A DNA stretch of 29,328 nt, taken from positions 1-29,328 of the forward strand of contig JBKHXE010000155.1 in the NCBI GenBank assembly GCA_046566185.1, written 5' to 3'. Below the pieces are notes generated by a model, which was given only the letters and a program-made list of their open reading frames with translations, searched no databases and was not told where the DNA came from. The translations under genes and the position numbers were made by a program. Origin of the DNA: SCSIO-59966 sp046566185 (lineage in GTDB: Bacteria; Actinomycetota; Actinomycetes; Actinomycetales; SCSIO-59966). Of this stretch, positions 15,885-24,057 are shown in pieces (within the stretch, counting starts at the first letter, position 1; each line of letters starts with the position of its first letter).

Positions 15885-17162
15885 GTGGAGGGAACGCTGA
15901 CGCCCGCCGAGGCGGCCGTGCTCGACGCCGTGGACCCCGCCGAGCTGGTCGAGGACCTGCGAGCCGCGGTGGCCGTCCCCAGCGTCGGCGGCACCGACGC
16001 CGAGGTGGAGGTGCAGGCGTGGGCCGCGCACCGCCTGCGGTCGGCCGGCGCCGAGGTCGACCACTGGCAGCTCGACCTCGCCTCGCTGCGGGCCGACGAC
16101 GGCTACCCGGGCGAGGAGGTCCGGCGGGACGAGGCCTGGGGCTGCGTGGGCACGGTCCAGGGCCGGGACGGGGGGACCCCGGCCCTGGTGATCGGCGGCC
16201 ACCTGGACGTCGTCCCGCCGGGGGAGGCGCAGCTGTGGCCGGGCGGCGACCCCTGGACGCTGCGGGAGGCCGACGGCGAGCTGCGGGGACGCGGTGCCTG
16301 CGACATGAAGGCCGGCGTCGTCGCGGCGATCGGCGCCGTGGCCGCGCTGCGACGGGCCGGCGTCTGCCTGGCCCGGCCCCTGGCCGTCCACACCGTCGTC
16401 GCCGAGGAGGACGGCGGGCTGGGGACGTTCGCGACGCTGCGCCGCGGACACGTCGGCGACGCCTGCGTCATCGCCGAGCCGACCCACGGCGACCTGCTCG
16501 TGGCGAACTCCGGCGCCTGCACCTTCACCCTCGAGGTGCACGGCCTGGCCACCCACGGCGCGACGAGGACCCGCGGCGTCTCGGCGCTGGACTGCCTGCT
16601 GCCGGTGCTGGCCGCGCTGCGCGAGCTGGAGGCGCAGCGCAACGCCGACGTCGACCCGAGGTTCTCCCACCTGGACCTCGCCGCCCCGATCTCGGTCGGC
16701 ACCGTGCACGCCGGGGACTGGAGCAGCACCGTGCCCGACCGCCTCGTCGCCGAGGGGCGCTTCGGCGTCCTGCCGGGGGAGCCGATGGAGCTGGCCCGCC
16801 GGGTGTTCGAGTCGACCGTCGCGGCGGTCTGCGCGGAGCACCCCTGGCTGTCCGAGCACCCGGTGCGGGTGACGTGGTCGGGCGGGCAGTTCGCCTCCGG
16901 CACGCTGCCGGACGGCAGCGGTCTGGACGACGACGTGGCGGCCTGCGTGCAGGCGGTCGGTGCCGCGGCGCCGCGGCGGTTGGGCGCGCCCTACGGCTCG
17001 GACCTGCGCCTCTACGCTGCCGCGGGCGTCCCGACGCTGCAGTACGGGCCGGGGGACGTCGGACTCGCCCACGCCGTCGACGAGCGGGTGCCGGCGGACC
17101 AGCTGGTCACCGCGGCAAGGGTCTTCGCACTGCTGGCGCTGCGCCGCTGCGGAGTGGCCTGA
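15885..17162 (+). CDS. M20 family metallo-deacylase (ArgE/DapE-like)
   Basis: A 425-residue metal-dependent amidohydrolase. Metal and catalytic landmarks are GGHLDVVPPGE, GRGACDMKAG, AEEDGGLGT, VIAEPTHGD and the dimerisation region HGLATHGATRTRGVSALD. It is likely to remove an acyl group from an amino acid, or to be a dipeptidase; the substrate cannot be read from the sequence, and it is not beside other arginine or lysine genes. The GTG at 15885 was chosen as it begins the conserved region and CACACT ends 8 nt upstream, a weak leaderless promoter. The upstream frame runs open a long way but is antisense or out of frame with the stress operon. It converges with the nitroreductase, 6 bp apart. 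Confidence 0.88.
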   Translation: MEGTLTPAEAAVLDAVDPAELVEDLRAAVAVPSVGGTDAEVEVQAWAAHRLRSAGAEVDHWQLDLASLRADDGYPGEEVRRDEAWGCVGTVQGRDGGTPALVIGGHLDVVPPGEAQLWPGGDPWTLREADGELRGRGACDMKAGVVAAIGAVAALRRAGVCLARPLAVHTVVAEEDGGLGTFATLRRGHVGDACVIAEPTHGDLLVANSGACTFTLEVHGLATHGATRTRGVSALDCLLPVLAALRELEAQRNADVDPRFSHLDLAAPISVGTVHAGDWSSTVPDRLVAEGRFGVLPGEPMELARRVFESTVAAVCAEHPWLSEHPVRVTWSGGQFASGTLPDGSGLDDDVAACVQAVGAAAPRRLGAPYGSDLRLYAAAGVPTLQYGPGDVGLAHAVDERVPADQLVTAARVFALLALRRCGVA

Positions 17163-17168
17163 CGGGTC

Positions 17169-17786
17169 TCAGCCGGGGTGCCGGCCGAACCGGCCGACGT
17201 GCACGACCTGCTGCGGTGTGCGGCGTCCGCGCCTCAGGCTGGGGGAACGGCGGTCGGGCGCCGGGTAGCCGACGCTGACGACCCCCACCGGACGCCGGTC
17301 GGCCGGCACGTCGAAGGCCGCGCGGAACCGCTCGATCTGCTCGGTGCCGCCGACGCCGAAGAAGCAGGCGCCCAGGCCCTCGTCGACCGCGGTGAGCAGC
17401 ATCAGCAGGGCGGCCATGCCGGTGTCGACGTCCCAGTAGGGCACCGGCCAGCGGGCCTCGTCCCGGTCGGTCCAGCCCTTGTCGGGCTCGGCGTACCGGT
17501 CGAGGTAGGCACCCTTGTGGCTGAGGCACACCACGAGCAGCGGCGCCGTCATCATGCGGCGCAGCCAGGGGTCCGGCTCGCGCGACAGGTCGGCGGTCGC
17601 CTCCCAGTAGCGGCGGCGGTCGTCGCTCTCGGCGAGCACGAGAAAGTCCCAGCCCTGGGTGAAGCCGGCGCTCGGCGCGCGGACGGCGTGGTCGAGGAGG
17701 CGGTCGACGACCTCGGGCGGCACGGGGCGCGCCGGGTCGTAGGACCGCACCATCCGGCGGCGGCGGATCGCCTCGCTCAGCTCCAT
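17169..17786 (-). CDS. Nitroreductase family flavoprotein
   Basis: A 205-residue FMN-dependent oxidoreductase, usually dimeric. It begins with ELSEAIRRRRMVRSYDPARPVPPE and contains VRAPSAGFTQGWDFLVL, the FMN-phosphate region, then MLLTAVDEGLGACFFGVGG and a C-terminal GVVSVGYPAPDRRSPS tail. It may reduce nitro groups, quinones or flavins with NAD(P)H. The ATG at 17786 is preferred, because GGGAGG stands 9 nt upstream, while the earlier GTG at 17795 touches that site. It is divergent from the acetyltransferase gene across a large stem-loop. Confidence 0.88.
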   Translation of the reverse strand: MELSEAIRRRRMVRSYDPARPVPPEVVDRLLDHAVRAPSAGFTQGWDFLVLAESDDRRRYWEATADLSREPDPWLRRMMTAPLLVVCLSHKGAYLDRYAEPDKGWTDRDEARWPVPYWDVDTGMAALLMLLTAVDEGLGACFFGVGGTEQIERFRAAFDVPADRRPVGVVSVGYPAPDRRSPSLRRGRRTPQQVVHVGRFGRHPG

Positions 17787-17808
17787 ACCCGTCACCCTCC
17801 CACCCCGC

Positions 17809-17860
17809 CGTGGTCGTGCAGTCCCGCCACCTCTCGGGGTGGCGGGACTGCACGATCACG
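17809..17860. repeat. Long stem-loop with 23-nt arms
   Basis: Arms 17809-17831 and 17838-17860 are complementary at all 23 positions except one G-T (G-U) pair, with a 6-nt loop (17832-17837). It lies between the divergent nitroreductase and acetyltransferase genes, upstream of both, so it is not at a 3' end. Possible roles are a regulator-binding palindrome, a leader hairpin, or one copy of a dispersed REP-like palindrome. Confidence 0.85.
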
Positions 17861-17898
17861 GGGGAGGGGCGGCGGTGCCGGCCCGGGCGGCGGGCACC

Positions 17899-17904
17899 TA
17901 CCCT
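17899..17904 (+). promoter_or_regulatory. -10 hexamer for the acetyltransferase fusion gene
   Basis: TACCCT ends 7 nt before the ATG at 17912 and no ribosome site intervenes, predicting a leaderless start. Confidence 0.5.
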
Positions 17905-17911
17905 GGCGCGC

Positions 17912-20587
17912 ATGGCGGCCGAGGCTGGCGTGACCTACCCGGAGCACTGGGAGGCAGACGTCGTCCTGCGGGACGGCGGCACCGCGCACCTGCGGCCGAT
18001 CACGCCGCAGGACGCCGCCGCGCTGCAGCGCTTCCACGTCGCGCAGTCGCCGGAGTCGACGTACCTGCGGTTCTTCGCGCCGATGCCCCGGCTGTCGGAC
18101 AAGGACCTCCAGCGCTTCACGCACGTCGACCACCGCGACCGGGTCGCGATCATCGCGCTCGTCGGCGACGAGATCATCGGCGTCGGCCGCTACGACCGCA
18201 TGGACGCGCGGCAGGCGGAGGTGGCGTTCAACATCGCCGACGCCCACCAGGGCCGTGGCCTCGGGTCGGTGCTGCTGGAGCACCTGGCCGTCGCGGCACT
18301 GGAGAACGGCATCCACCGCTTCGTCGCGGAGGTGCTGCCGCAGAACCGCAAGATGGTCACCGTCTTCCGCGACGCGGGCTACGAGGTGACGCACCACTTC
18401 GACGACGGCGTCGTGTCGCTCGCGTTCGACATCGACCCCACCGAGCGGTCCCGCGCGGTGATGGAGGCCCGCGAGCACCGCGCGGAGGCCAACAGCCTGC
18501 GCGCCGTCCTCACCCCGCGGTCCGTCGTCGTCGTCGGGGCCAGCCGGACGCCGGAGTCCATCGGGGGACGCCTGCTGCGCCACCTGGTGGAGGGCGGGTT
18601 CACCGGGCCGGTGTTCGCGGTCAACCCCGAGGCCTTCGAGCTGCAGGGCGTGCAGTCCTACGCCTACGTGCACGAGGTGCCCGGCCCCGTCGACCTGGCG
18701 GTGGTCGCGGTGCCGGCCGACGCGGTCGTGGACGTCGTGCGGCAGTGCGCCTCGGTCGGCGTCAAGGGCGTCGTGGTCGTCTCGAGCGGCTTCGCGGAGA
18801 CCGGCGAGGAGGGCCTGGCCCGCCAGCGCGAGGTGGTGCGCGTGGCACGCGCCAACGGGATGCGCGTCGTGGGCCCGAACTCCTTCGGCCTGCTCAACAC
18901 CGACCCCGCGGTCCGGCTGAACGCCTCGCTGGCCCCGCAGTGGCCGCCCGCCGGCCGGCTCGGCCTGTTCAGCCAGTCCGGTGCGCTGGGCGTGGCGGTG
19001 CTGTCGTCGGCGGCGCGGCGCGGTCTGGGCGTCTCGAGCTTCGTGTCCGCGGGCAACCGCGCCGACGTCTCCGGCAATGACTGCATGCAGTACTGGGAGG
19101 AGGACCCGGCGACCTCGGTCGTCGGTCTGTACCTCGAGAGCATCGGCAACCCGCGCAAGTTCTCGCGGGTGGCCCGGCGCCTCGCCCGCAGCAAGCCCGT
19201 CGTCGTGGTGAAGAGCGGCGTGAGCGGGTACGGCGTCCCGCCGGGTCACGCCGTGCGCACCAGCCGGGCGCCCCGCGAGGCGCTCGACGCCATGCTGCGC
19301 CAGACCGGCGTCATCCGCGTCGAGAACCTGCACCAGCTCTTCGACGTGGCGCAGCTGCTCGTGCACCAGCCGCTGCCGGCCGGTGACCGCGTGGGCGTGG
19401 TGGGCAACTCCGACGCGATGGCCGCGTTGGTCGCCGAGGCCGCCGTCTCCTGGGGGCTGACCGTGGGGGCCGAGCCCGTCACGCTGCACCCCGAGGCGGG
19501 AGCGGCGGAGTTCCGCGAGGCGCTCGAGGCGGCGTTCGGCGACGACCGGCTGGACGCCGTCGTCGTGTGCTTCATCCCGCCGCTGGCGGTCGTGGACGTC
19601 GAGGTGGTCGAGACGCTGCGAGAGGTCTCGGCGCGGTCGGACAAGCCGGCGGTCGCCTGCATCCTCGGCATGCGCGGTGTCACCGACGTGCTCGTCGGCA
19701 GCAACACGCCGGGCTTCGAGCCCTCGGTGGAGCGCGCGCTGCCCGCCTATCCGACACCGGAGGACGCGGTGCGCGCCCTCGTGGCCGCCGTCCGGCACGG
19801 GCAGTGGCGCCGCCGCCCGGCCGGGCAGCGCGTCGACCCGGGGGGCGTGGACCGCGGCAGGGCGCGCGAGCTGGTCGAGCGCCTGCTGGACGGCGTCGAG
19901 CACCCGGCCGGCATGCGTCCCGGCCCGCAGGACGTCTCGGACCTGCTGGCCTGCTACGGCATCCGGACCTGGCCGAGTGCGTACGTGCAGACCGGGGCGG
20001 AGGCGGTCGAGGCCGCCGACCGCCTCGGCTGGCCGGTCGTGCTCAAGACCACGGACGACCGCCTGAGGCACCGGGCCGAGCTCGGGGGAGTGCGCCTCGA
20101 CATCGACAACCCGCTCGAGCTGCGCGGGCACGTCGACGAGCTGACCGAGCGGCTCGGCGGACGCCCGACCTTCGTCGTCCAGACGATGGCGGCGCCGGGC
20201 GTGGCCTGCGTGGTGCGCACGATGGAGGACGCCCTGTTCGGGCCGATCGTCTCCTTCGGCCTGGCCGGTGACGCCAGCGACCTGCTCGGGGACGTCGCGC
20301 ACCGCATCCCGCCGCTGACCACCGTCGACGTCGCCGACCTCGTGCGGTCGGTGCGGGCCGCGCCGCGGCTGTTCGGCTACCGCGGGGCGCCGGCGCTCGA
20401 CGTCCCGAGCCTGGAGGACCTCATCGCCCGGGTGTCGTGCCTCGCGGACGACCTGCCCGAGGTGGCCGACCTCGAGCTGAACCCGGTGATGGTGCTGCCC
20501 GAGGGGCTGGCCGTGGCCGGGGCGGCGGCGCGGCTGGCGATCCCGCCGGGCCGCACCGACGCCGGACGCCGCAGCCTCAGCTCCTGA
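17912..20587 (+). CDS. Protein acetyltransferase fused to acyl-CoA synthetase (NDP-forming)-like region
   Basis: An 891-residue protein. Residues about 20-180 are a GNAT domain, with EVAFNIADAHQGRGLGSVLLEH forming the acetyl-CoA site. This is followed by a CoA-binding Rossmann domain (VVVVGASRTPESIGGRLL, about 200), two flavodoxin-like ligase domains (GPNSFGLLNTD; GRLGLFSQSGALG) and a C-terminal ATP-grasp domain (VVLKTTDDRLRHRAELGGV ... DALFGPIVSFGLAG ... LNPVMVLPEG). Pat enzymes of this kind acetylate acyl-CoA synthetases; the GNAT-first order matches the Streptomyces form, opposite to E. coli PatZ. The phosphohistidine motif (SHTG type) of the ligase is not seen; the aligned stretch is GHAVRTSRAP, with a His one position away. 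The ligase half may thus be regulatory. Its end overlaps the convergent EamA gene by 11 bp. Confidence 0.9.
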   Translation: MAAEAGVTYPEHWEADVVLRDGGTAHLRPITPQDAAALQRFHVAQSPESTYLRFFAPMPRLSDKDLQRFTHVDHRDRVAIIALVGDEIIGVGRYDRMDARQAEVAFNIADAHQGRGLGSVLLEHLAVAALENGIHRFVAEVLPQNRKMVTVFRDAGYEVTHHFDDGVVSLAFDIDPTERSRAVMEAREHRAEANSLRAVLTPRSVVVVGASRTPESIGGRLLRHLVEGGFTGPVFAVNPEAFELQGVQSYAYVHEVPGPVDLAVVAVPADAVVDVVRQCASVGVKGVVVVSSGFAETGEEGLARQREVVRVARANGMRVVGPNSFGLLNTDPAVRLNASLAPQWPPAGRLGLFSQSGALGVAVLSSAARRGLGVSSFVSAGNRADVSGNDCMQYWEEDPATSVVGLYLESIGNPRKFSRVARRLARSKPVVVVKSGVSGYGVPPGHAVRTSRAPREALDAMLRQTGVIRVENLHQLFDVAQLLVHQPLPAGDRVGVVGNSDAMAALVAEAAVSWGLTVGAEPVTLHPEAGAAEFREALEAAFGDDRLDAVVVCFIPPLAVVDVEVVETLREVSARSDKPAVACILGMRGVTDVLVGSNTPGFEPSVERALPAYPTPEDAVRALVAAVRHGQWRRRPAGQRVDPGGVDRGRARELVERLLDGVEHPAGMRPGPQDVSDLLACYGIRTWPSAYVQTGAEAVEAADRLGWPVVLKTTDDRLRHRAELGGVRLDIDNPLELRGHVDELTERLGGRPTFVVQTMAAPGVACVVRTMEDALFGPIVSFGLAGDASDLLGDVAHRIPPLTTVDVADLVRSVRAAPRLFGYRGAPALDVPSLEDLIARVSCLADDLPEVADLELNPVMVLPEGLAVAGAAARLAIPPGRTDAGRRSLSS

Positions 20588-21584
20588 CGTTCTCCGGCGC
20601 GACGTCGACGGCCGACTCCGAGGCGGGGACCGCGGCCGGCACCGTGCGCGGCGTCTGCGCCGAGCGCGGGTGCCGCAGCTCGTCCAGGCGCACGGCCACC
20701 ACGCCGGCGACGATGAGCGCACCGCCGGCCAGCTGGACCGGCAAGGGCAGCTCGCCGACCAGCACCCACGCGAGCAGCACGCTGAACAACACCTCGGTCA
20801 GCCCCACGAACCCGGCCAGCTTCGACCCGAGCCGGCGCGTGGCGGCGATGCCGGTCGAGTAGGCCAGGGCAGCGGCGACCAGGCACAGGGCCACCACCGG
20901 CACCCACCACGGGACGACACCGCCGGCGAAGCGCACGTCGGTGGCGACGGCCGTCATCGGCATCAGGCCGAGGGCGCCGGCAAGGGCGAGCGCGGCGGCC
21001 GCCACGACCATGCCGCCGGTCGCCATCACCAGCGGCGGCAGGCCGGTGGTGTCGCGAGCCGACAGGACGAAGTAGACGGCCAGCCCGACCGCGGCGCCCA
21101 GCCCCCACAGCGCCCCGCCCAGGTCGACCCGGGCACCGCCGGTCACGTCGAGCACCAGCAGCAGCCCGGCGACGGCGAGCACGATGCCGACGAGCGTCCA
21201 CGACCGGGGCCGCTGGCCGTGGCGCACCCACAGCCACAGCACGATGAGGACGATGCCGAGGTACTCCAGCAGCAGCGCCACGCCGACCGACAGCGTCGTG
21301 ACGGCGTTGAAGAAGAACAGCTGGACGGCGGCCATCGCCACCAGCCCGTACACCGTCACGAGCCCGGCGTTGCGCCGCAGCAGCCACCAGCGTCCCCGCA
21401 GCGCCAGGAGCGCGGGCAGGAGCAGGACGAGCGCGGCACCCCCGATCCGGACCGTGACCGCGGCCCCCGGTGACCAGCCGGCGTCGAGCAGCGACTTGGC
21501 GAGACCGCCGGAGCTGCCGAAGGCGGCGGCCGACACGAGGGCGAGCCAGAGACCGGGGCCCAGGGCACGCTGCTGCGAGGTCAC
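20577..21584 (-). CDS. EamA-family drug/metabolite exporter
   Basis: A 335-residue inner-membrane protein with ten predicted helices made of two EamA repeats of five helices each. Landmarks are the first-helix AAAFGSSGGLAKSLL, the LFFFNAVTTLSVGVALLLEYLGIVLIVLWL segment near the end of repeat one, and KLAGFVGLTEVLFSVLLAWVLVGELP in repeat two. Substrates of this family are metabolites, amino acids or drugs, unknown here. The C-terminal tail after the last helix is about 35 residues and polar. The start is a GTG with GAGGAGG upstream. It is divergent from the CGNR regulator with an inverted repeat between them, which suggests that regulator controls it. Confidence 0.92.
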   Translation of the reverse strand: MTSQQRALGPGLWLALVSAAAFGSSGGLAKSLLDAGWSPGAAVTVRIGGAALVLLLPALLALRGRWWLLRRNAGLVTVYGLVAMAAVQLFFFNAVTTLSVGVALLLEYLGIVLIVLWLWVRHGQRPRSWTLVGIVLAVAGLLLVLDVTGGARVDLGGALWGLGAAVGLAVYFVLSARDTTGLPPLVMATGGMVVAAAALALAGALGLMPMTAVATDVRFAGGVVPWWVPVVALCLVAAALAYSTGIAATRRLGSKLAGFVGLTEVLFSVLLAWVLVGELPLPVQLAGGALIVAGVVAVRLDELRHPRSAQTPRTVPAAVPASESAVDVAPENVRS

Positions 21585-21634
21585 GGAGACCCTCCTCGGG
21601 GAGTGGTTGGCCGGCGCGTCCGCGCACCGGCGGG

Positions 21635-21668
21635 CTGTCAGGACTAAACTGAACGACGGTCCTGACAG
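21635..21668. promoter_or_regulatory. Inverted-repeat operator in the EamA/CGNR divergent promoter
   Basis: CTGTCAGGAC (21635-21644) and GTCCTGACAG (21659-21668) form a perfect 10-bp inverted repeat with a 14-bp spacer. The spacer begins with TAAACT (21645-21650), a good -10 for the CGNR gene. A third half-site, TGTCAGGA, is at 21682-21689. This layout suits autoregulation and joint control of the exporter. Confidence 0.65.
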
Positions 21669-21694
21669 TAGGAGGAAGGGGTGTCAGGAGTCAA

Positions 21695-22255
21695 ATGGTT
21701 TTCGCTCATGACACCGAGGTCGCGCTGGCGTCCGCCGCCGACCTCGTCAACACCCTCGGGGAGGGCAGCGCCGGGCCGGACCGGCTGACGACGGTGGCCG
21801 ACCTCGACGCCTTCGTGGAACGGTGGCAGTTCACCGGCAGCCGCACGCACGACGAGGCCGAGCTGCGCGCCGTCCGCGACCTGCGGCACGAGCTGCGGCG
21901 GCTGTGGACCGCCGAGGACGCCGACGTCGTCGCGGAGGGGGTCAACGCCCTGCTCGCCGAGGCGCACGCGCTGCCTCAGCTCGCGCGGCACGACGGCTGG
22001 GACTGGCACCTGCACGCCACGGCCCCCGACCAGCCCCTGGCCACCCGGATGGCGGTCGAGGCGGCGATGGCCCTCGTCGACGTCGTCCGCAGCGGCGAGC
22101 TGGGCCGGCTGCGGGTCTGCGAGGCCGAGGACTGCGGCGACGTGCACGTCGACCTGTCCCGCAACCGGTCCCGCCGCTACTGCGGGACGACGTGCGGCAA
22201 CCGCGCCAACATGGCCGCCTACCGGGCGCGTCAGGCCGGCGGCGGGGCCGCCTAG
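21695..22255 (+). CDS. CGNR zinc-finger protein with ABATE domain
   Basis: A 186-residue protein with an N-terminal ABATE-type helical domain (about residues 10-130) beginning SAADLVNTLGEG, and a C-terminal CGNR zinc finger: CEAEDCGDVHVDLSRNRSRRYC, then CGNRANMAAYRAR. CGNR proteins are thought to bind DNA, and the ABATE domain is suspected to sense a small ligand. AGGAG precedes the ATG by 4 nt. It is divergent from the EamA exporter, with a perfect inverted repeat between them, so it most likely regulates that exporter and itself. Two further Cys pairs complete a plausible zinc site. Confidence 0.9.
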   Translation: MVFAHDTEVALASAADLVNTLGEGSAGPDRLTTVADLDAFVERWQFTGSRTHDEAELRAVRDLRHELRRLWTAEDADVVAEGVNALLAEAHALPQLARHDGWDWHLHATAPDQPLATRMAVEAAMALVDVVRSGELGRLRVCEAEDCGDVHVDLSRNRSRRYCGTTCGNRANMAAYRARQAGGGAA

Positions 22256-22279
22256 CCCAGCAGTGGGAGGATGTCCACC

Positions 22280-22897
22280 ATGCCTGACCGACGACCGTCC
22301 GCCTCCGCGCCGTACGCCGGGACCGACCTGCCGCGCGCCCTGCGCGCCGACGTGGAACGGGCCGGGTACTACCCCGCGCTGGTCTGCGACGTCGTGGCCA
22401 CCGCGCTCGCGGGCGAGGAGGTGCTCGCCCACCTCGTGCACCCGGAGACGACGTTCGACTCCTCCGAGGTGCGCCGGCATGTCACGGTGCTCGTCGTCAC
22501 CCCGACGCGCCTGCTCGCCGCCCACGCCGACGACCACAGTCCCGACGCGACCGTCCCGACGGTGTACGCCTCGGCGTCCACCGAGGCGGTGCCGCTGCAC
22601 AAGGTGACCTCGGTCGTGCTGCAGCACGTCGTCACCGAGCCCGACCGCCACCGCGCCGGCGACGGGCCGCGGGAGCTCACCCTGACCATCGGCTGGGGCG
22701 CCGTGCAGCGTCTCGACCTGGAGCCCGCGGGCTGCTCGGACCCCGACTGCGAGGCCGACCACGGCTACACCGGCACCGTGAACGGGGACGACATCTCGGT
22801 GCGGGTCAGCGTCGACGCCGAGGGCGCCGACGCCGTCTCCGGCGCGCTGGAGTTCGCGCGCGTGCTCTCCTCGGTGACCCGCCGCCCGGCCGGGTGA
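22280..22897 (+). CDS. DUF5998 family protein
   Basis: A 205-residue soluble protein matching the actinobacterial DUF5998 family in order and content: LPRALRADVERAGYYPALVCDVVATALAGEEV, VTVLVVTPTRLLAAHADDH, VPLHKVTSVVLQHVV, LTLTIGWGAVQRLDLEP, CSDPDCEADHGYTG. The CSDPDC ... H stretch may bind a metal. Its function is unknown. The ATG at 22280 is preferred over 22271, because GGGAGG touches the earlier codon and sits 9 nt before this one. The next gene starts at the GTGA overlap, and this pair with thymidine kinase and SepH nearby is a conserved actinobacterial neighbourhood. Confidence 0.85.
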   Translation: MPDRRPSASAPYAGTDLPRALRADVERAGYYPALVCDVVATALAGEEVLAHLVHPETTFDSSEVRRHVTVLVVTPTRLLAAHADDHSPDATVPTVYASASTEAVPLHKVTSVVLQHVVTEPDRHRAGDGPRELTLTIGWGAVQRLDLEPAGCSDPDCEADHGYTGTVNGDDISVRVSVDAEGADAVSGALEFARVLSSVTRRPAG

Positions 22898-24036
22898 GCG
22901 CGGCGACCGCGAGCGTCCTGCCGCCGACCTCCGGGTCGCTCGCCGACGTGCTGCCCGCCGCCGCGGTGGCCCTCGGCGCCCCGCTGCGCGACGTCCCGGT
23001 GGCGCTGCCGCCCGCCGCGTCGGTGTGCGTGCTGCTCGTCGACGGCCTCGGAGAGCGCCTCCTCGCCGCCCGCGGCGGCCACGCCCCCTTCCTGCGGGGG
23101 CTGGCGGCCGACGGCCTGGTGCTCGACGTCGGCTTCCCGGCGACCACCGCCACCTCGATGGGCTCGTTCGGCACCGGGCTGCCCGCCGGGGCGCACGGGC
23201 TCGTCGGCTACCAGGTGCGCGACCCGGCCACCGGGAGGCTGCTCAACGAGCTGTCCTGGGAGGACGGCCCCGACCCGCGCGCCTGGCAGCCGCGGCCCAC
23301 GGTGCTCGAGCACCTGCTCGCCGAGGGGCTGGACGTCGTCCGGATCGGGCCCGGGTTCTTCGACGGGTCCGGCCTCACCGAGGCCGCCCTGCGCGGCGGC
23401 ACGTTCGTCGCGGCCGCGACGCTCGACCAGCGGGTGGACGCCGCACTGGCCGCGCTGCGGGCACCCGGGCGCCGCCTCGTCTACGTCTACTGGGGGGACG
23501 TCGACAAGGTGGGGCACGTCAGCGGCTGCGACTCGTGGGAGTGGGGCGAGGAGCTGGGCGCGGTCGACCTCGCCGTCCGCCGCCTCGCGCACCGGATGCC
23601 CGGGGACTGCCTGCTGCTCGTCACCGCCGACCACGGCATGGTCGACGTCCCGGCGGCCGCGCGCACCGACGTCGCGGACGACCTCGAGCTGGCGGCCGGC
23701 GTCCTGCTGACCGGCGGCGAACCACGCGCCCCGATGCTCTACTGCGCGCCCGGCGCCGCCGACGACGTGCTCGCCACGTGGCGGGCGCGCCTGGGCGCCG
23801 TGATGGAGCTGTGCTCACGGGAGGAGGCGGTGGCGGCCGGCTGGTTCGGGCCGGTCGACGACCACGTGCTGCCCCGGATCGGGGACGTCGTCGGCGCCGC
23901 CACCGCACCGGTGTCGGTCCACGACTCGCGCTGCCAGCGCCCCGAGCTGCTCTCCCTGATCGGCATGCACGGCGCGCGGACGCCGGAGGAGACCCGGGTG
24001 CCGCTGCTCGTCGTGCCCGGCCGGCGGCTGGCGTGA
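22894..24036 (+). CDS. Alkaline-phosphatase-fold phosphodiesterase/pyrophosphatase
   Basis: A 380-residue enzyme of the nucleotide pyrophosphatase/phosphodiesterase branch of the alkaline phosphatase superfamily. Metal and nucleophile landmarks are VLLVDGLGERLL (first metal Asp), FPATTATSMGSFGTGLPAGAHG (the nucleophile Thr or Ser is in this turn), YVYWGDVDKVGHVSG and LLVTADHGMVDVP, all in family order. It would cleave a phosphodiester or pyrophosphate; the substrate is unknown. No signal peptide is evident, so it is probably cytoplasmic. It starts at a GTG inside the DUF5998 stop (GTGA) and is followed by thymidine kinase 21 bp later. Confidence 0.88.
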   Translation: MSAATASVLPPTSGSLADVLPAAAVALGAPLRDVPVALPPAASVCVLLVDGLGERLLAARGGHAPFLRGLAADGLVLDVGFPATTATSMGSFGTGLPAGAHGLVGYQVRDPATGRLLNELSWEDGPDPRAWQPRPTVLEHLLAEGLDVVRIGPGFFDGSGLTEAALRGGTFVAAATLDQRVDAALAALRAPGRRLVYVYWGDVDKVGHVSGCDSWEWGEELGAVDLAVRRLAHRMPGDCLLLVTADHGMVDVPAAARTDVADDLELAAGVLLTGGEPRAPMLYCAPGAADDVLATWRARLGAVMELCSREEAVAAGWFGPVDDHVLPRIGDVVGAATAPVSVHDSRCQRPELLSLIGMHGARTPEETRVPLLVVPGRRLA

Positions 24037-24057
24037 CGTCGGGCAGGATGGGCGCCC

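Noticed and set aside
17809..17860. Reading the long stem-loop as a transcription terminator
   Set aside because: Both flanking genes are transcribed away from it, so it is at two 5' sides and has no transcript to end, unless an unseen transcript crosses it.
17792..20722. 976-codon open frame antisense to the acetyltransferase fusion
   Set aside because: Same high-GC shadow effect; the sense strand holds a complete multi-domain protein.
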